Source: Liolophura sinensis (lineage: Eukaryota; Mollusca; Polyplacophora; Chitonida; Chitonidae). From it: a DNA stretch of 64,000 nucleotides. Under the pieces are notes generated by a model. The model was given only the letters and a program-made list of their open reading frames with translations. It ran no database searches and was not told where the DNA came from. The position numbers and the translations under genes are program-made. The DNA lies in contig NC_088304.1 of NCBI RefSeq assembly GCF_032854445.1, positions 19,977,704 to 20,041,703 of the forward strand. Direction: 5' to 3'. How positions within the stretch are numbered: position 1 is the first letter of the stretch; each line of letters starts with the position of its first letter. Below are positions 32,490 to 43,210 of the stretch, in pieces.

Positions 32490-33650
32490 TTTAAATTCTC
32501 ACGAAATAGATAGCTTTAGTACTTTTAAATTAAGTTTAAATAAAACCTTGCATTACATGTACTTGAACAAATTTAAATGATTCGCGCTTCGGCTTTGATA
32601 TCTGATACCTGTAATAGGTTATGAGACAATTGTTTTACTTCCTGTTTAAGCCTGTATTCCACAACATGAGAACTTACCTGCAGTTTATATCAATAAATCA
32701 ATTCCTTTGGTGGAAAAAAACGCAAGCCCCTTCAAAAATGCAAGGCAAGAAAATTGAACACGGAAATGTAATAAAGCCCGTCCAGAGGTTTAATGAAGAC
32801 ACAGCGTTCTTCCTGATTTACTGTTATCTTGCGTGAATTGGTTGTCAAGACGATGGCAACTTGCGGAATTTCCGTCAATGCTGGACGATTGACTCCGTAG
32901 ACAGGGATGAAATCCACTTTTGGCAGATCTGAAGAGCACGAAGTTCAAAATCCTAAAATAGATTTTTGGTCCTTTTCCTCAACAGGCAAAGCAGTGGGCG
33001 TTTTAACCAAAACGTTCAGCACACAGGCTGTGTTTAGACATTCGGCTTAGCGGTAACACTATGAATGCACAATAGGATGTACTTTCCACGATTTGCCGAT
33101 CTGATTCGTGTTTACAAACTCGTGTATAAATCACCCCGCCAAATTCGTTTAACAGAGCCAATCTGGACAATACTCAGACAAACAGCCTGACATTAGCTTG
33201 AATTTCAGGTTCATAGCGTCGAGGACCTATTGATGTTTATCGACTGTCGTCTGACAAGAATCTAACCGACAATTCCTGCTGTCTCTCTTTCCTCATGTTT
33301 AGTTGATACTGTCCACTTTGATTCAAACTCTAATTGGATGGTCAGCTTTGATCCTGTACACCTTAGTTTAACCCGACAACAACCCTATAGAGAATTTCTC
33401 TGTTTCTCTGTCACCTTACGACACGTTAACAATTTAATAACTGGGACACATGTATAACCGTTTATCAGGATCCACATGTATAACCGCTAACCAGGGTACA
33501 CATGTATAACCGTTAATCAGGGTACACATATGTAACGGTTAATCAGGGTACACATGCATAACCGTTAATCAGGGTACACATGTATAATCGTTAAGTACAA
33601 CATCTGGCAAACGACTTACACACAGCAGATAAAGCACCTTAGGGAGCTCT
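32490..33650 (+). repeat. Alpha block, copy 4
   Basis: It matches alpha copies 1-3: ttaaattctcacgaaataga, cacggaaatgtaataaagcc, acacagcgttcttcctgatt, gcgtgaattggttgtcaaga. It also matches the inverted copy at 60930-62570. It lacks the atgacgacgatttgaagatc region. Near its right end one segment has expanded into a 26-bp array. Confidence 0.75.
33430..33600 (+). repeat. 26-bp minisatellite, about six units
   Basis: The unit is cagggtacacatgtataacc plus gttaat. The inverted alpha copy near 61020-61060 has a single related unit (acatgtgtccctgattaaat), so the array is a local expansion within alpha copy 4. Confidence 0.9.
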
Positions 33651-33659
33651 CTTGTAGAC

Positions 33660-35160
33660 TAAAAGACTTTGCGGCAAAGTAGAATAAGCACTCTTCAGAA
33701 AGGGCAAAGCACAGTAGCTGCCACATTCCGGTAAAAACTCAATATTGTCGGACACTCACGCCCACCGTTAAGTGAACTTGCTTACTTAAACCCTAACTGA
33801 GGTGAACTGAGGTTACGCGTCACCATTTGTCAACTACCACACACTTAGTCACACCTCTGATTTTACCCCCTACGCTGTTGTTATTTGTATTCAAAGCAGC
33901 AAAGTATATCTAATGAATACTGATACAAAACCACGCATACAAAATTCCAGACTTACTCTCTACATGCTTGTAATAATCGGAACCCTATATCTGAACTTAA
34001 ATAATCTACAATAGTCTTTTTTTCTTCCTCTCACAAATACAAAAAAAACATGTTTTTTTTTTTTAATTTTCTTTTTATTCACAATTTATTTCATTCTGGA
34101 ATTCTTCTAGTAGTTTTGAACCGAGATTTAGTTACCCAGGTAATCTGACATGGAAACTCTACCAACGTGTCTTTATCTATACCGGAAAGACTGATTTCTA
34201 AGCCCCACATATTCCAGTCATCAAACAGCCGGAGTTATATCTTATCAGACGCAGTGAATTAGCGGTGAGTTCATATCTCATTGATATCATATGTGTCTGA
34301 AGACCGAACTGTCCCACCGATAATACCGTTCATGCTAGGTTTCATGAGGTTATGGGAGAAGATTTTGCTGTCTGGTGATGAATTGTTGGATTCGCTTTGG
34401 TCATTCGTAATGAGATCTGTTTATATTTTAGACTATTTACATAATGTCGTGATAGTGACCATTGTAGTAACGGTTTTAGGCTTATACAAAACTATCCGAT
34501 AGAATCAGGTGAAGTAAAATGTATATTTAGTTAACGCAATGTATGTGTGCGTAGGTGGAACATTCAAATGAAAGCAGGGGAAATGAAAAAATGAATGAAG
34601 CCTTGTTCAAGATTCTCGTTATTTTGTTTATCAACAACAAAGTCTGCATAGATGAACAAAAAGAGTGGTTTCTTTCGTGTGATTAATCATCGTTTGTTTT
34701 AGGAATGGATCCAGCTCCGGTAAATGCTTGACATCATCACAGGTTTTGGAAATGGATCTGGCAGTTGTGGCAATGGATAGGGGTCGCGTTTTTCATGTGA
34801 GCGTGTCTTCTGAGGTAAACAAAAAAGACGTCGTATCTTACTGGTTACGTGTGACCATTTGCCGACTATCACATTGTAGTCGCTGCTGTATAATGTGTTT
34901 CTTTTAGCCAGTCGCCTACATTCAGCTATCTATAAAATCTGTCATAATCGCTAACAAAATTGCCATTGGTGAGTGACACATATCAACTAAATATCTACAC
35001 ATCGATATGATGGACGTCCATATTATTAAAAGGAAAAGTTAAAATGTTTTTCTAATTCATAATGTTAAACTCCATAAGCCCCAGGAACTCAAAAGATGCA
35101 AAATGGGAGAGAAACTTAGAAACTTACTTCGTGCAATCAAATAGATATGTCATTCACTGA
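33660..35160. other. No gene recognised; short patches of repeat similarity
   Basis: 33640-33700 matches, inverted, 60905-60960. 34280-34400 matches 22190-22310. T-rich runs lie at about 34015-34080. The 73-codon frame at 34281-34502 has no recognisable product. Confidence 0.4.
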
Positions 35161-35169
35161 ACTAAGCAA

Positions 35170-35275
35170 ACGGCTAATTAACCAACCAATCAATCAATCC
35201 AACAATCTGTCAACCAATCAATCTATCAACCAATCAATCTATCAACCAATCAATCTATCAATGAGTGAATGAGTC
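35170..35275 (+). repeat. CAAT/CAAC-type simple repeat
   Basis: Tandem caatcaatc and aaccaatcaatctatc units. An A-rich microsatellite follows at about 35405-35455. Confidence 0.9.
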
Positions 35276-35609
35276 AGTTACTCAGGCAGCCATTCAGTCA
35301 AACAAGCAGGTAATCAATAAATAAATGAAAAATAAAATGTCAATCAAACAATCGATCAATCGATGAGTGTGGTGAGGAATCCTGTGCAAAATCTAATTTA
35401 GTACAGCAAAAAAAAAAACAAAAAAAAAAAAAGCAACAAAACAAACAAACAAACAATGAATGTCCGTGACATTATTAGTCAACATTTGTGTTTGGAAATT
35501 TCAGTATTTAAAAAGTCTCTTTCTGCCCATATTAAAACTATGCAGTAAGCTTCCAGTTTGGTATCGCAGCAAAACCCGAAATATTCAGAAATTGACATAG
35601 CTGCATTTG

Positions 35610-35850
35610 TCATGTACATGCACAGCCCTCCTGTAAGGACAGTGTTTACAAGTCCAACGGGTGCGTGTCTTTTTGTACATTTGCTAATGCAATTTGCTTG
35701 GAACGCCTTCACACGTCTCAGTGGACAAAAACACAACTGTGTTTTCAAAGGTCCGAAGGGTCAGATGATAAGGGACAACATTAGACAATTTCCCTTGTGG
35801 TGTCTGACTCCAAGACAATTGAATCTAAGGAAGCAAGTTTCAAGGTTGTG
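35610..35850 (+). repeat. Dispersed repeat with a protein-like segment, copy 2
   Basis: It matches 6590-6850. It lies inside an uninterrupted 113-codon frame (35558-35899) whose residues about 47-92 share LMQFAW, HNC, KG, IR-x-FP and WCL-x-PR with the 6.6 kb copy. No start context, domain or partner exon is evident. It is a candidate decayed exon of the parent element. Confidence 0.45.
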
Positions 35851-36374
35851 CCGAATGAACAATTTAGTTACAACAACAACACAAACGTTTTGTACATAAA
35901 GGAATGGTCTCCAAGTCAAAGTAAGAATGCGTTAAAGCATGTTCTATAGAAGATAAATATAAAAACTTGTTGGATATACACACAATGTAAGACAATAGTC
36001 TTCACGTGCGAAAAACCAAAAATAAGAAAAAGGCAAACAAGCGAGCGAACAAAGACACTAACGAAAATGCTTTCATAGGAGTTGCTATGTGCATGTTGAT
36101 CTCCGTATACTTTCATGTTTATTCTCCGATTAATTCCGTTTACTTTGTGGAACGACAACTTTGAGAAAAATGGCTTGTTGATTGGGATAAGGGACTATTC
36201 TATAGTCTCTCTCTATGCTGTACGTCTGTAGAGAGTATATATTGTATTTTTATATTTGCCAGGCATCACACTCTCGTCGCTGCTCTGGTTTCACTCTCTG
36301 TTCGGTACTTCTGTAATTATATTATACCCTGATACAGTTAGCCGTATCCTAGAATCCAGTCGGTTTAATCTATA

Positions 36375-36760
36375 GGTTAATAGAAACTCATTATTCTTTA
36401 TATAGTTCTGCAGGAAGAAATCATCAAACTGTACAAACCAGATATTTTTTATTCATTAACCTGAGTAAAAATAAACGAGATCTTCTGCAGGCCATAACTC
36501 AATTTTTATTGCAGTGAGTATGGAAATTCGGCTGAAGTCGGAGATTTGACTGCAAACCGTGAATTTATTTATACCGTAATAAAAGTAAGGATGGAAATTG
36601 AAACGCCGCAATGGTAACCCTGTATAATTCTATATCAATTTGATCTATACACCGACGAGTGTCGCTGAAACCTCTGTATGCCGTACCACATGATTAATAA
36701 TCGAACGCATGATATGTTTTGTGTTTGGGTGCCGTCAAGCTGCTGAAGTTCCAACGGCAA
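36375..36760 (+). repeat. Gamma block, copy 3 (diverged)
   Basis: It matches 8170-8520 and 19820-20170 in order: tatagttctRcaggaa, ggaaattgaaacgccgc and tctgtataattgtatRtggctttgat-type blocks. It ends about 150 bases before the truncated LTR. Confidence 0.55.
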
Positions 36761-36911
36761 TCAACGAAGTGCTGAGATCGAATCGAGATTTTGCCAATCT
36801 TGTTTCTTGGCTGTGAATCTGTGAGCGAACCGTTGATGTTAGAGCCTTACCTGTTGATTAAGTATAATATAGCTATTTATGTGACTGTTTTCTGTGTAAG
36901 TTATGTGACTG

Positions 36912-37359
36912 TTTGTTATATCCTATCTCCACCGAGCACTTGTTCACTCTAAACTTGTATGTTTAATTTGTCCTCTTGTATACACAGTGCTTATTAGTAC
37001 ATGGACTCTGTCTGTGGAATTTTGTGTATATTTCGTCATACACTCAATTATACTGTGGATTTTCCCTCTTGTGAATTTGCCTCTGAGCATTTATGCCTGT
37101 GTGGTATATATTGTGGAATATATGCGTCCGTTTGGACTTGACACCGTAAGTACTTTAGTATTTGTACACATACTGCTATCCTTTCTTGTTAAACTTAAGT
37201 ACTTTAGTATTTGTATAAGTCTTATTATCTGTTCTTGTTAAAGCTAATAAATTGTTGTAAAATAAAATCTGCTGGTTTTGGTTACTTTTTGTGCGGCTAA
37301 ACTGTCGTGTATTTCGAACAAGCCATCTCTTTATAATACAGACAGTTTGGGTCGTAACA
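36912..37359 (+). repeat. 5' LTR, lacking its first part
   Basis: It is collinear with the 3' LTR from 42312 onward and ends in gggtcgtaaca. About 285 bases that start the 3' LTR, including the TATA box, are missing. Two 46- to 49-bp internal repeats (aagtactttagtatttgta units) and AATAAA signals at 37246 and 37261 are kept. Confidence 0.9.
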
Positions 37360-37361
37360 AT

Positions 37362-37379
37362 TGGGGGCTGGTCCGGGAA
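37362..37379 (+). other. Primer binding site, tRNA-Pro-like
   Basis: TGGGGGCTGGTCCGGGAA lies two bases after the LTR end. It differs at one of the first 17 positions from the complement of the tRNA-Pro 3' end used by murine-leukemia-type retroviruses. The priming role is inferred from position and match. Confidence 0.8.
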
Positions 37380-37476
37380 GTGAATTTGAATTGGAATTGA
37401 AAGGATTTTGAGTAAGTTGTGTCATTTTTCTAGTCTTTGACTTTGTAGTAAATTTTGCCAGCAGATTTTATTCATC

Positions 37477-38650
37477 ATGTCGGATTTTAAGCCCAACGAG
37501 TTTATGGAAGCGCCAGATCAGGACATTTTTGATGTGTTAAATAAGAATGATTTGTATGCTTTAAGCAAGTACCTGAATCTTAATATCAAAAGATCCTTAC
37601 GCAAGAAAGATATGCAGTTTAGTATTGCTAAATGTTTGGTAGAATTACAGGAGTTTGATGAAAGTGCATTAGATGTGTACAGGCCTGAGGGCGATGATTC
37701 CACTGTAATAAGATTGAAAGAGTTAGAACTGAAGGAAAGGGAAAATGAAAGAGTGTTCGAATTGGAGAAGTTGAGACTTCAGAGCGAAATTGAAGCGAGG
37801 AGACCAGAAGGAGATAGGTCTGGCTTAAGTTTTTCTGATATGCCTCCAATATTTGACGTCGCTAGAAACATAAGATTGGTGCTACAATTTCGTGAAACTG
37901 ATGTAGATAAATATTTTCTACAGTTTGAGAAGATTGCTCAAAATTTAGAGTGGCCTAAAAAGTTTTGGACTACTCTTTTACAGAGTGTGTTAACTGGCAA
38001 AGCTATAGATATATACACAGAATTATCAACAGAACAGGCTGCAGATTATGATTTTGTGAAAGATGTTATCTTAAAAAAGATATGAACTTGTGCCAGAGGC
38101 CTATCGGCAGAAATTTAGAAATTTTGAGAAAAGAGATCAGACTTACATTGAAGGCAGAAGGAACAATTGTTTGAGCGGTGGTGTTATGCTAAAAGCGTAG
38201 ATAATGATTACGAAAAGTTGAAACAGATCATTCTGATTGAAGACTTTAAAAGGTGTATTAATGATGATGTTAGAACTTTCATTGAGGACAAAGAGGCTGA
38301 TACTTTAGAAGCAGCAGCCACTATGGCCGATACATACACGGTTACACATAAGGTCTCATTTCAGAAAAAGCCGTCTACATTTAGAAAGCCTCAACCCTTT
38401 TCCAGCGGTTCATTTGACTCAAATTCAGGCCCACCGAAACAGGCTCAAAATTTTGACAAATCAGGTGACCAAAGAAGACCTGTTAATTCGAACACTACTC
38501 AACGAAGGTCTGGCCATACATTTACTGATAGTTTACAGTTTAGCAGGGTTACATGTAAGTTTTGTAGGAAGCCAGGCCATGTCATATCAACTTGTTATGC
38601 TTTAAAGAGAAGGCAAGAACAGGAGGGTGGCTTCAAGCCTACTGGTTTGT
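37477..38650 (+). pseudogene. gag: gag (capsid with SCAN-like region, CCHC zinc knuckle)
   Basis: The start ATG at 37477 begins MSDFKPNEFMEAPD, with 202 codons open to 38085. Residues about 70-110 are charged and coiled-coil-like (LKELELKERENERVFEL). Then comes capsid-like sequence (FETDVDKY-type, LQSVLTGKAIDIY). An extra base in the A-run near 38072-38078 and a small deletion near 38150-38160 shift the frame out and back over about 80 bases. From 38167 the frame continues with FERWC and DFKRCINDDVRTFIEDKEAD, which resembles SCAN domains; these are held to derive from gag of Gmr1-like elements. A nucleic-acid-binding knuckle, CKFCRKPGHVISTC (C-x2-C-x4-H-x4-C), lies at 38554-38595. Confidence 0.9.
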
Positions 38651-38779
38651 GTGTTACTGCTAAAAAGTCTGATATAGTGAACAATGTTGATGCATTTGAT
38701 TATGTTAAGACTCCACCAGTAGATTGTACACAGAATTCACAGGATAATGTTATGAAGGTTTTTGAGCCATTTATTTGTG

Positions 38780-39100
38780 ACGGTAAAGTCTCACTTAAAA
38801 GTGACATGTCTTGTGATACAAAGATCAGGGTATTAAGAGATACTGGAGCTTCTCAGTCTTTATTGTTACAAGATGTTTTGCCATTTTCTGATGAGTCATA
38901 TTCTGGATCAAATGTATTAATTAGAGGTGTAAGCTCTGCTGAATTTGAATCTGTGCCTCTTCACAAAGCTTACTTGTCATCAGATATTATTTTGGGTCCT
39001 GTTACTGTCGGCATTAGGCCTACTTTGCCTTTTAAAGGAATTCATCTACTACTTGGTAATGATCTTGCTGGTGACAAAGTAATGGTTAATCCTATTGTGA
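38780..39100 (+). pseudogene. pro: Aspartic protease domain of pol
   Basis: The catalytic triad LRDTGASQSLL is at 38833-38865 (Asp codon at 38839), in frame with gag and integrase of the 38167-39951 frame. The flap and hydrophobic LLLGNDLAG motif follow at about 39045-39075, as in Ty3/gypsy proteases. It would cleave the polyprotein. The domain itself has no visible defect. Confidence 0.9.
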
Positions 39101-39359
39101 CTGATAAACCTTGTTTAAATCAAACTGTTCATTCTGTTGAGAAAGAAATTCCAGATTTGTATCCCTCTTGTGCTGTAACGAGGTCTATGTCAAACAAACT
39201 TTCTGATAACGGCAAAAACACAGTAACAGACTTACAAGACACATTTCTTATACAAATGTTTACTAAAGGCGACTGCATTGATAATGATGAATCAGACCAT
39301 TGTACACCAAGTGACATATCACATGTTTCTAAACATCAGCTTGTAACTGAACAGCATAA

Positions 39360-40600
39360 AGACCCAGAAATTTCATGTTTGTTTGACAGAGCTCTCGATG
39401 ATTGTGTTATTTCATCTGAACCTGTGTGTTATTATGTCAAGTCTGATATACTTATGCGTAAATGGAGACCACCTGATGTATCTGTTGATGATGACTGGGC
39501 TGTTAAACATCAGATTGTTGTACCTAAGGTATACCGAACTGAAATTTTACGTATGGCACATGAAATGCCATTAGCGGGTCACTTGGGTGTTAACAAGACC
39601 TACTACAGGATACTGAACCACTTCTTTTGGCCAGGATTAAAGGGAGATGTAACCCAGTTTTGTAAATCATGTCATACATGCCAGGTAGTGGGTAAGCCTA
39701 ATCAGACTATTCCTAAGGCACCATTTGAGCCTGTACCAGCTTTTCAAGAGCCATTCAGCAAAATATTGATTGATTGTGTAGGCCCTCTACCTAAGACGAA
39801 GTCTGGGAATCAGTATGTGTTAACTATTATGTGTACAGCAACCAGATTTCCCGAAGCTGTTCCTTTAAGGAATATAAACACCAAGTCTGTTGTCAAAGCT
39901 TTAACAAGGTTTTTTTACTCTGTTTGGTTTACCCAAATCTATACAGTCTGATCAAGGTTCAAACTTTATGTATGGTATTTTTCAGCAAGTTATGTACCAG
40001 TTAGGCATTAAACAATACAAGTCTTCTGCCTACCACCCAGAAAGTCAAGGTGCAGTTGAAAGATTTCACCAAACATTAAAGAACATGATTAAGACTTATT
40101 GTTATGATACAGGGAAAGACTGGGATGATGGTATTCCATTTCTTATGTTTGCTGTTCGAGAGTCAGTACAAGAATCATTGTGTTTCAGTCCATTTGATTT
40201 AGTATTTGGACATACTGTTAGAGGACCTTTGTTAATTTACAAGGAACAGTTTCTCAATGATGACACCAGTAATGTAAATCTTTTGGATTATGTATCTGAT
40301 TTTCGTGCTAAGCTTGTCAGAGCATGTGAATTGGCTAAAGCCAATCTTGAATGTACTCAGAAGAATATGAAACGTAGATATGATGAGAAATCTGTTGTTC
40401 GGTCATTTCAACCTGGTCAGAAAGTTTTAGTATTGTTACCTGTACCTGGTAAATGCTTTGATGTCAGATATTTTGGTCCATATGTTGTTGACAAAAAGCT
40501 GAGTGAGCTTAACTATGTTGTTAAAACACCTGATCGGCGCAAATCAAGTCAGTTATGTCATATTAACATGCTGAAACCCTATGTAAACAGAAGTGACACT
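39360..40600 (+). pseudogene. int: Integrase, placed upstream of reverse transcriptase
   Basis: The zinc-binding His codons are at 39559 and 39580 and the Cys codons at 39661 and 39670 (H-x6-H-x26-C-x2-C). The DDE core has Asp at 39772 (IDCVGPLP), Asp at 39950 (SDQGSNF) and Glu at 40058 (VERFHQTLK); the last two are 36 codons apart, the D-x35-E spacing. A GPY/F-type C-terminal module (FGPYVVDKKL, near 40474) and HINMLKPYV close the domain near 40590. A one-base expansion of the T-run at 39910-39916 shifts the frame between the first and second Asp. The next frame (39968-41044) continues without a stop into reverse transcriptase. Confidence 0.95.
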
Positions 40601-40859
40601 GACAACACTGCTGTACATTCTGTTAAATTTGTTGCTGCTGATATTGGCCAGAGTTGCTGTAATACAGATGATATTAGCGAACAGTTGGTTGATTCTAAGG
40701 TCAATCCTTCAAAGCTTCAGAATTCAGATGTCTTAAAACAGCTTGATTCTAAACTGCAGCATCTGGAACCCATTCAGCAACAGCAACTGTCTGAACTTGT
40801 TTTTGAGTTTTCACATTTGTTTCCGGATGTACCATCAAGAGCTGATGTCATCTTTCACG

Positions 40860-41514
40860 ATGTTGATGTTGGTGATGCCTCACCTATTAAACAGCACCTT
40901 TACAGGTTAAACCCAGTGAAGGCTAAGTACCTCTCTAATGAGATTAAGTACCTGTTAGACAATGACTTTATCGAGCCTAGTCACAGTAACTGGAGTTCAC
41001 CATGTATTTTGGTACCCAAGCCTGATGGTACATATAGAATGTGAACGGATTACAGGAAAGTCAACGCTGTCACTAAATCAGACAATTATCCAATACCTCG
41101 TATTGATGACTGTATTGACGCTGTTGGTTGCGAAACATGTTGCGAAACATGTATCAAAGTTCGATCTGTTAAAAGGGTTTTGGTAGGTTCCTCTTACTCC
41201 TAGGGCTCGTGAAGTTTCAGTTTGCTACGGCCGATGGACTCTTTCAGTACAAGGTAATGTCATTTGGAATGAGGAATAGCCCAGCTACGTATCAACGCCT
41301 GATGAATGAGGTCACTTCCGGTTTGGATGGGTGTCGTGTCTACATAGATGGCGTCATTATCTTCACCGACACTTGGGAACAGCACATTTCCAGAATACGC
41401 CAGTTGCTTAAGAGACTTAGTCAGGCTAAACTTACCGTCAATCTTGTAAAAAGTGAATTTTGTTGTGACCCTGTCACATATTTAGGTCATGTTGTCGGCA
41501 AAGGTCAAGTTTAA
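40860..41514 (+). pseudogene. rt: Reverse transcriptase, inactivated
   Basis: The start is typical of Ty3/gypsy: HLYRLNPVKAKYL, FIEPSHSNWSSPCILVPK, PDGTYRM. A stop (TGA, 41042-41044) follows at once where a Cys or similar is expected, then TDYRKVNAV continues in frame. A 12-base tandem duplication (tgcgaaacatgt) lies near 41128-41152. Further frame changes lie before 41209. The frame 41209-41514 has FATADGLFQYKVMSFGMRNSP and the catalytic box YIDGVII at 41341-41361; the second Asp of YIDD is Gly (GGC, 41350-41352). It ends in YLGHVVGKGQV. Confidence 0.93.
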
Positions 41515-41527
41515 AAGTTCGCCTGTG

Positions 41528-41897
41528 TTGTCAGCACCTAATTTTGAGAAAACTTTTAAGTTAGCAGTTGATGCAAGTGATGTTGCTATAGGTGCTGTTT
41601 TGCTTCAGGAGGACAATCTTGGTGTTGATCATCCAGTTTCAGAGAAATTATTCAACTGTTGAAAAAGAATGTTTGTCTGTTATTTTAGCTCTGCAACATT
41701 TTGAAGTTTATGTAACAGCTTCGAGACAACCTGTGATTGTAAATACTGATCACAATCCACTTGTGTTTCTACAGAAAGTTAAGGGAAAGAATCAGAGATT
41801 ATTACGGTGGAGTTTATTGTTGCAGGAATACAATCTTGAAATCAAACATGTAAAGGGAAAAGATAATGTTATTGCAGTTTGCTTGTCTCGTGTATAA
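41528..41897 (+). pseudogene. rnh: RNase H, frameshifted
   Basis: LSAPNFEKTFKLAVDASD (first catalytic Asp near 41570) is in one frame. VEKECLSVILALQHFEVY and NTDHNPLVFLQ, with the Glu and Asp of the site, are in the frame 41592-41897. The C-terminal KHVKGKDNV segment is followed by VCLSRV where the family has DALSR. The connection segment between reverse transcriptase and RNase H, normally tens of residues, is almost absent near 41514-41530, so a deletion is likely. The frame ends at 41897, about 130 bases before the 3' LTR, and no integrase follows. Confidence 0.92.
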
Positions 41898-42016
41898 GTT
41901 GTGTATAAAATGTTTAATTACATGTGGTTTTACAATGTTGTATATATTATTGTTTAACATATATTGTTTTACATATATTGTAAGTAAAAAACAAGTTAGG
42001 GAAACTTTTTTTCCTT

Positions 42017-42026
42017 GAAGGGTGGG
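42017..42026 (+). other. Purine-rich tract before the 3' LTR
   Basis: GAAGGGTGGG abuts the LTR start TGTATTATG and is the likely plus-strand primer. One T interrupts the purines. Confidence 0.65.
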
Positions 42027-42754
42027 TGTATTATGTGCACGACTGCCGTCAGTTTCTAAATTTAGCTTGCAACTGTTTACATACGCTGAGTTCAGCGCCT
42101 GCTGTCTGCTGTCTGCCTCTAACTTAGAATATTTCTACCTTACCTGTTCAGGAATTTTCTTATTCTGGACAATTCCACCAGGCTATATAAGACGGGAGAG
42201 AACAGAGAACGGAGAAAGGAGAATTATTGAGAGTTTGGATGCTTTCGCTGTGTATTATTTTAGTAGGCCTTTTGTGCTGAATTTTGGTGTCTTTATAGCC
42301 TCTGGCTTTGTTATATCCTATCTCCACCGAGCACTTGTTCAGTCTGAACTTGTATGTTTAATTTGTGCTCTTGTATACACAGTGCTTATTAGTACACGAC
42401 TCTGTCTGTGGAATTTTGTGTATATTTCGTCATACACTCAGTTATACTGTGGATTTTCCCTCTTGTGAATTTGCCTCTGAGCATTTATGCCTGTGTGGTA
42501 TATGTATTGTGGAATATATGCGTCCGTTTGGACTTGACACCGTAAGTACTTTAGTATTTGTACACATACTGCTATCCTTTCTTGTTAAACTTAAGTACTT
42601 TAGTATTTGTATATGGGTTATTATCTGTTCTTGTTAAGCTAATAAATTGTTGTAAAATAAAATCTGTTGGTTTTGGTTACTTTTTGTGCGGCTAAACTGT
42701 CGTGTATTTCGAACAAGCCATCTCTTTATAATACAGACAGTTTGGGTCGTAACA
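42027..42754 (+). repeat. 3' LTR, full length (728 bp)
   Basis: It starts TGTATTATGTGCACG and ends GGGTCGTAACA. It matches the solo LTR (46475-47295) throughout but lacks about 35 bases between 42090 and 42150, about 20 bases after the TATA box, and one copy of the 49-bp repeat. Short frames inside it are not genes. Confidence 0.95.
42184..42190 (+). promoter_or_regulatory. TATA box of the 3' LTR
   Basis: TATATAA inside ccaggctatataagac. The same box is at 46653-46659 in the solo LTR. It is absent from the truncated 5' LTR. Confidence 0.7.
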
Positions 42755-43077
42755 ATATGTATATAATTCTAAAGAAATGCACTTTTGAAACCGTCCGTGA
42801 ATAAATACAAATTGTACATTTACAATAAACTCTTTTTATAGATATCAAAATGCATAAAATAATGTAAGAACATTAAAAAATACTCAGAGAACCAGCCCTT
42901 CGGATATATAAACTACGAAATAGTTAGTGTACACGAATATAAATTTCCGAGATGAATACCGCATTTTACAATTAACTCAAACATTCTTTCAATTTTGACG
43001 TTGTAAATTATAAGGGTTCTGCATAGGGCGTGTACATATCTCTCCTATTAGCATTTGTTAAACAAGTTATTACTCAA

Positions 43078-43210
43078 AAAAAAAACTAGTCTGTCAAGGT
43101 TATTCCATCAAACGCCTTTACCCCAAGTTTCTAAAGTTTTGCAATGAGTATAATTCTTTTGTAAGTAAATATGGACATAGCGTCCACAATCTCTAGCGCT
43201 CTGCTTCATG
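43078..43210 (+). pseudogene. C-terminal remnant of the non-LTR reverse transcriptase
   Basis: The translation gives KLVCQGYSIKRLYPKFLKF followed by NEYNSFVSKYGHSV, then a stop. It is the plus-strand match of 3840-4040. The upstream palm is absent: the 3' LTR of the gypsy element ends 324 bases before. The D block follows, as in the 3.4-4.4 kb copy. Confidence 0.65.

Larger units (their letters stand above)
36912..42754 (+). mobile_element. Ty3/gypsy LTR retrotransposon, Gmr1-like gene order, defective
   Basis: Order on the plus strand: truncated 5' LTR (36912-37359), primer binding site, gag, protease, integrase, reverse transcriptase, RNase H, purine-rich tract, full 3' LTR (42027-42754). 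Integrase precedes reverse transcriptase, and 39968-41044 encodes the end of integrase and the start of reverse transcriptase without a break. Retroelements in the Ty3/gypsy group normally have integrase last; the Gmr1-like branch is the known exception. The protein motifs are Ty3/gypsy-type (GPY/F module, DTGAS protease, YID box). About a dozen differences separate the overlapping parts of the two LTRs, so the insertion is not very old, yet the coding region is broken in at least six places. Confidence 0.93.

Noticed and set aside
42022-42637. Frames of 148 and 90 codons as a gene downstream of pol (an env-like product)
   Set aside because: They lie inside the 3' LTR and recur with changes in the solo LTR (46454-47035) and 5' LTR. 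They are LTR sequence read in frame.
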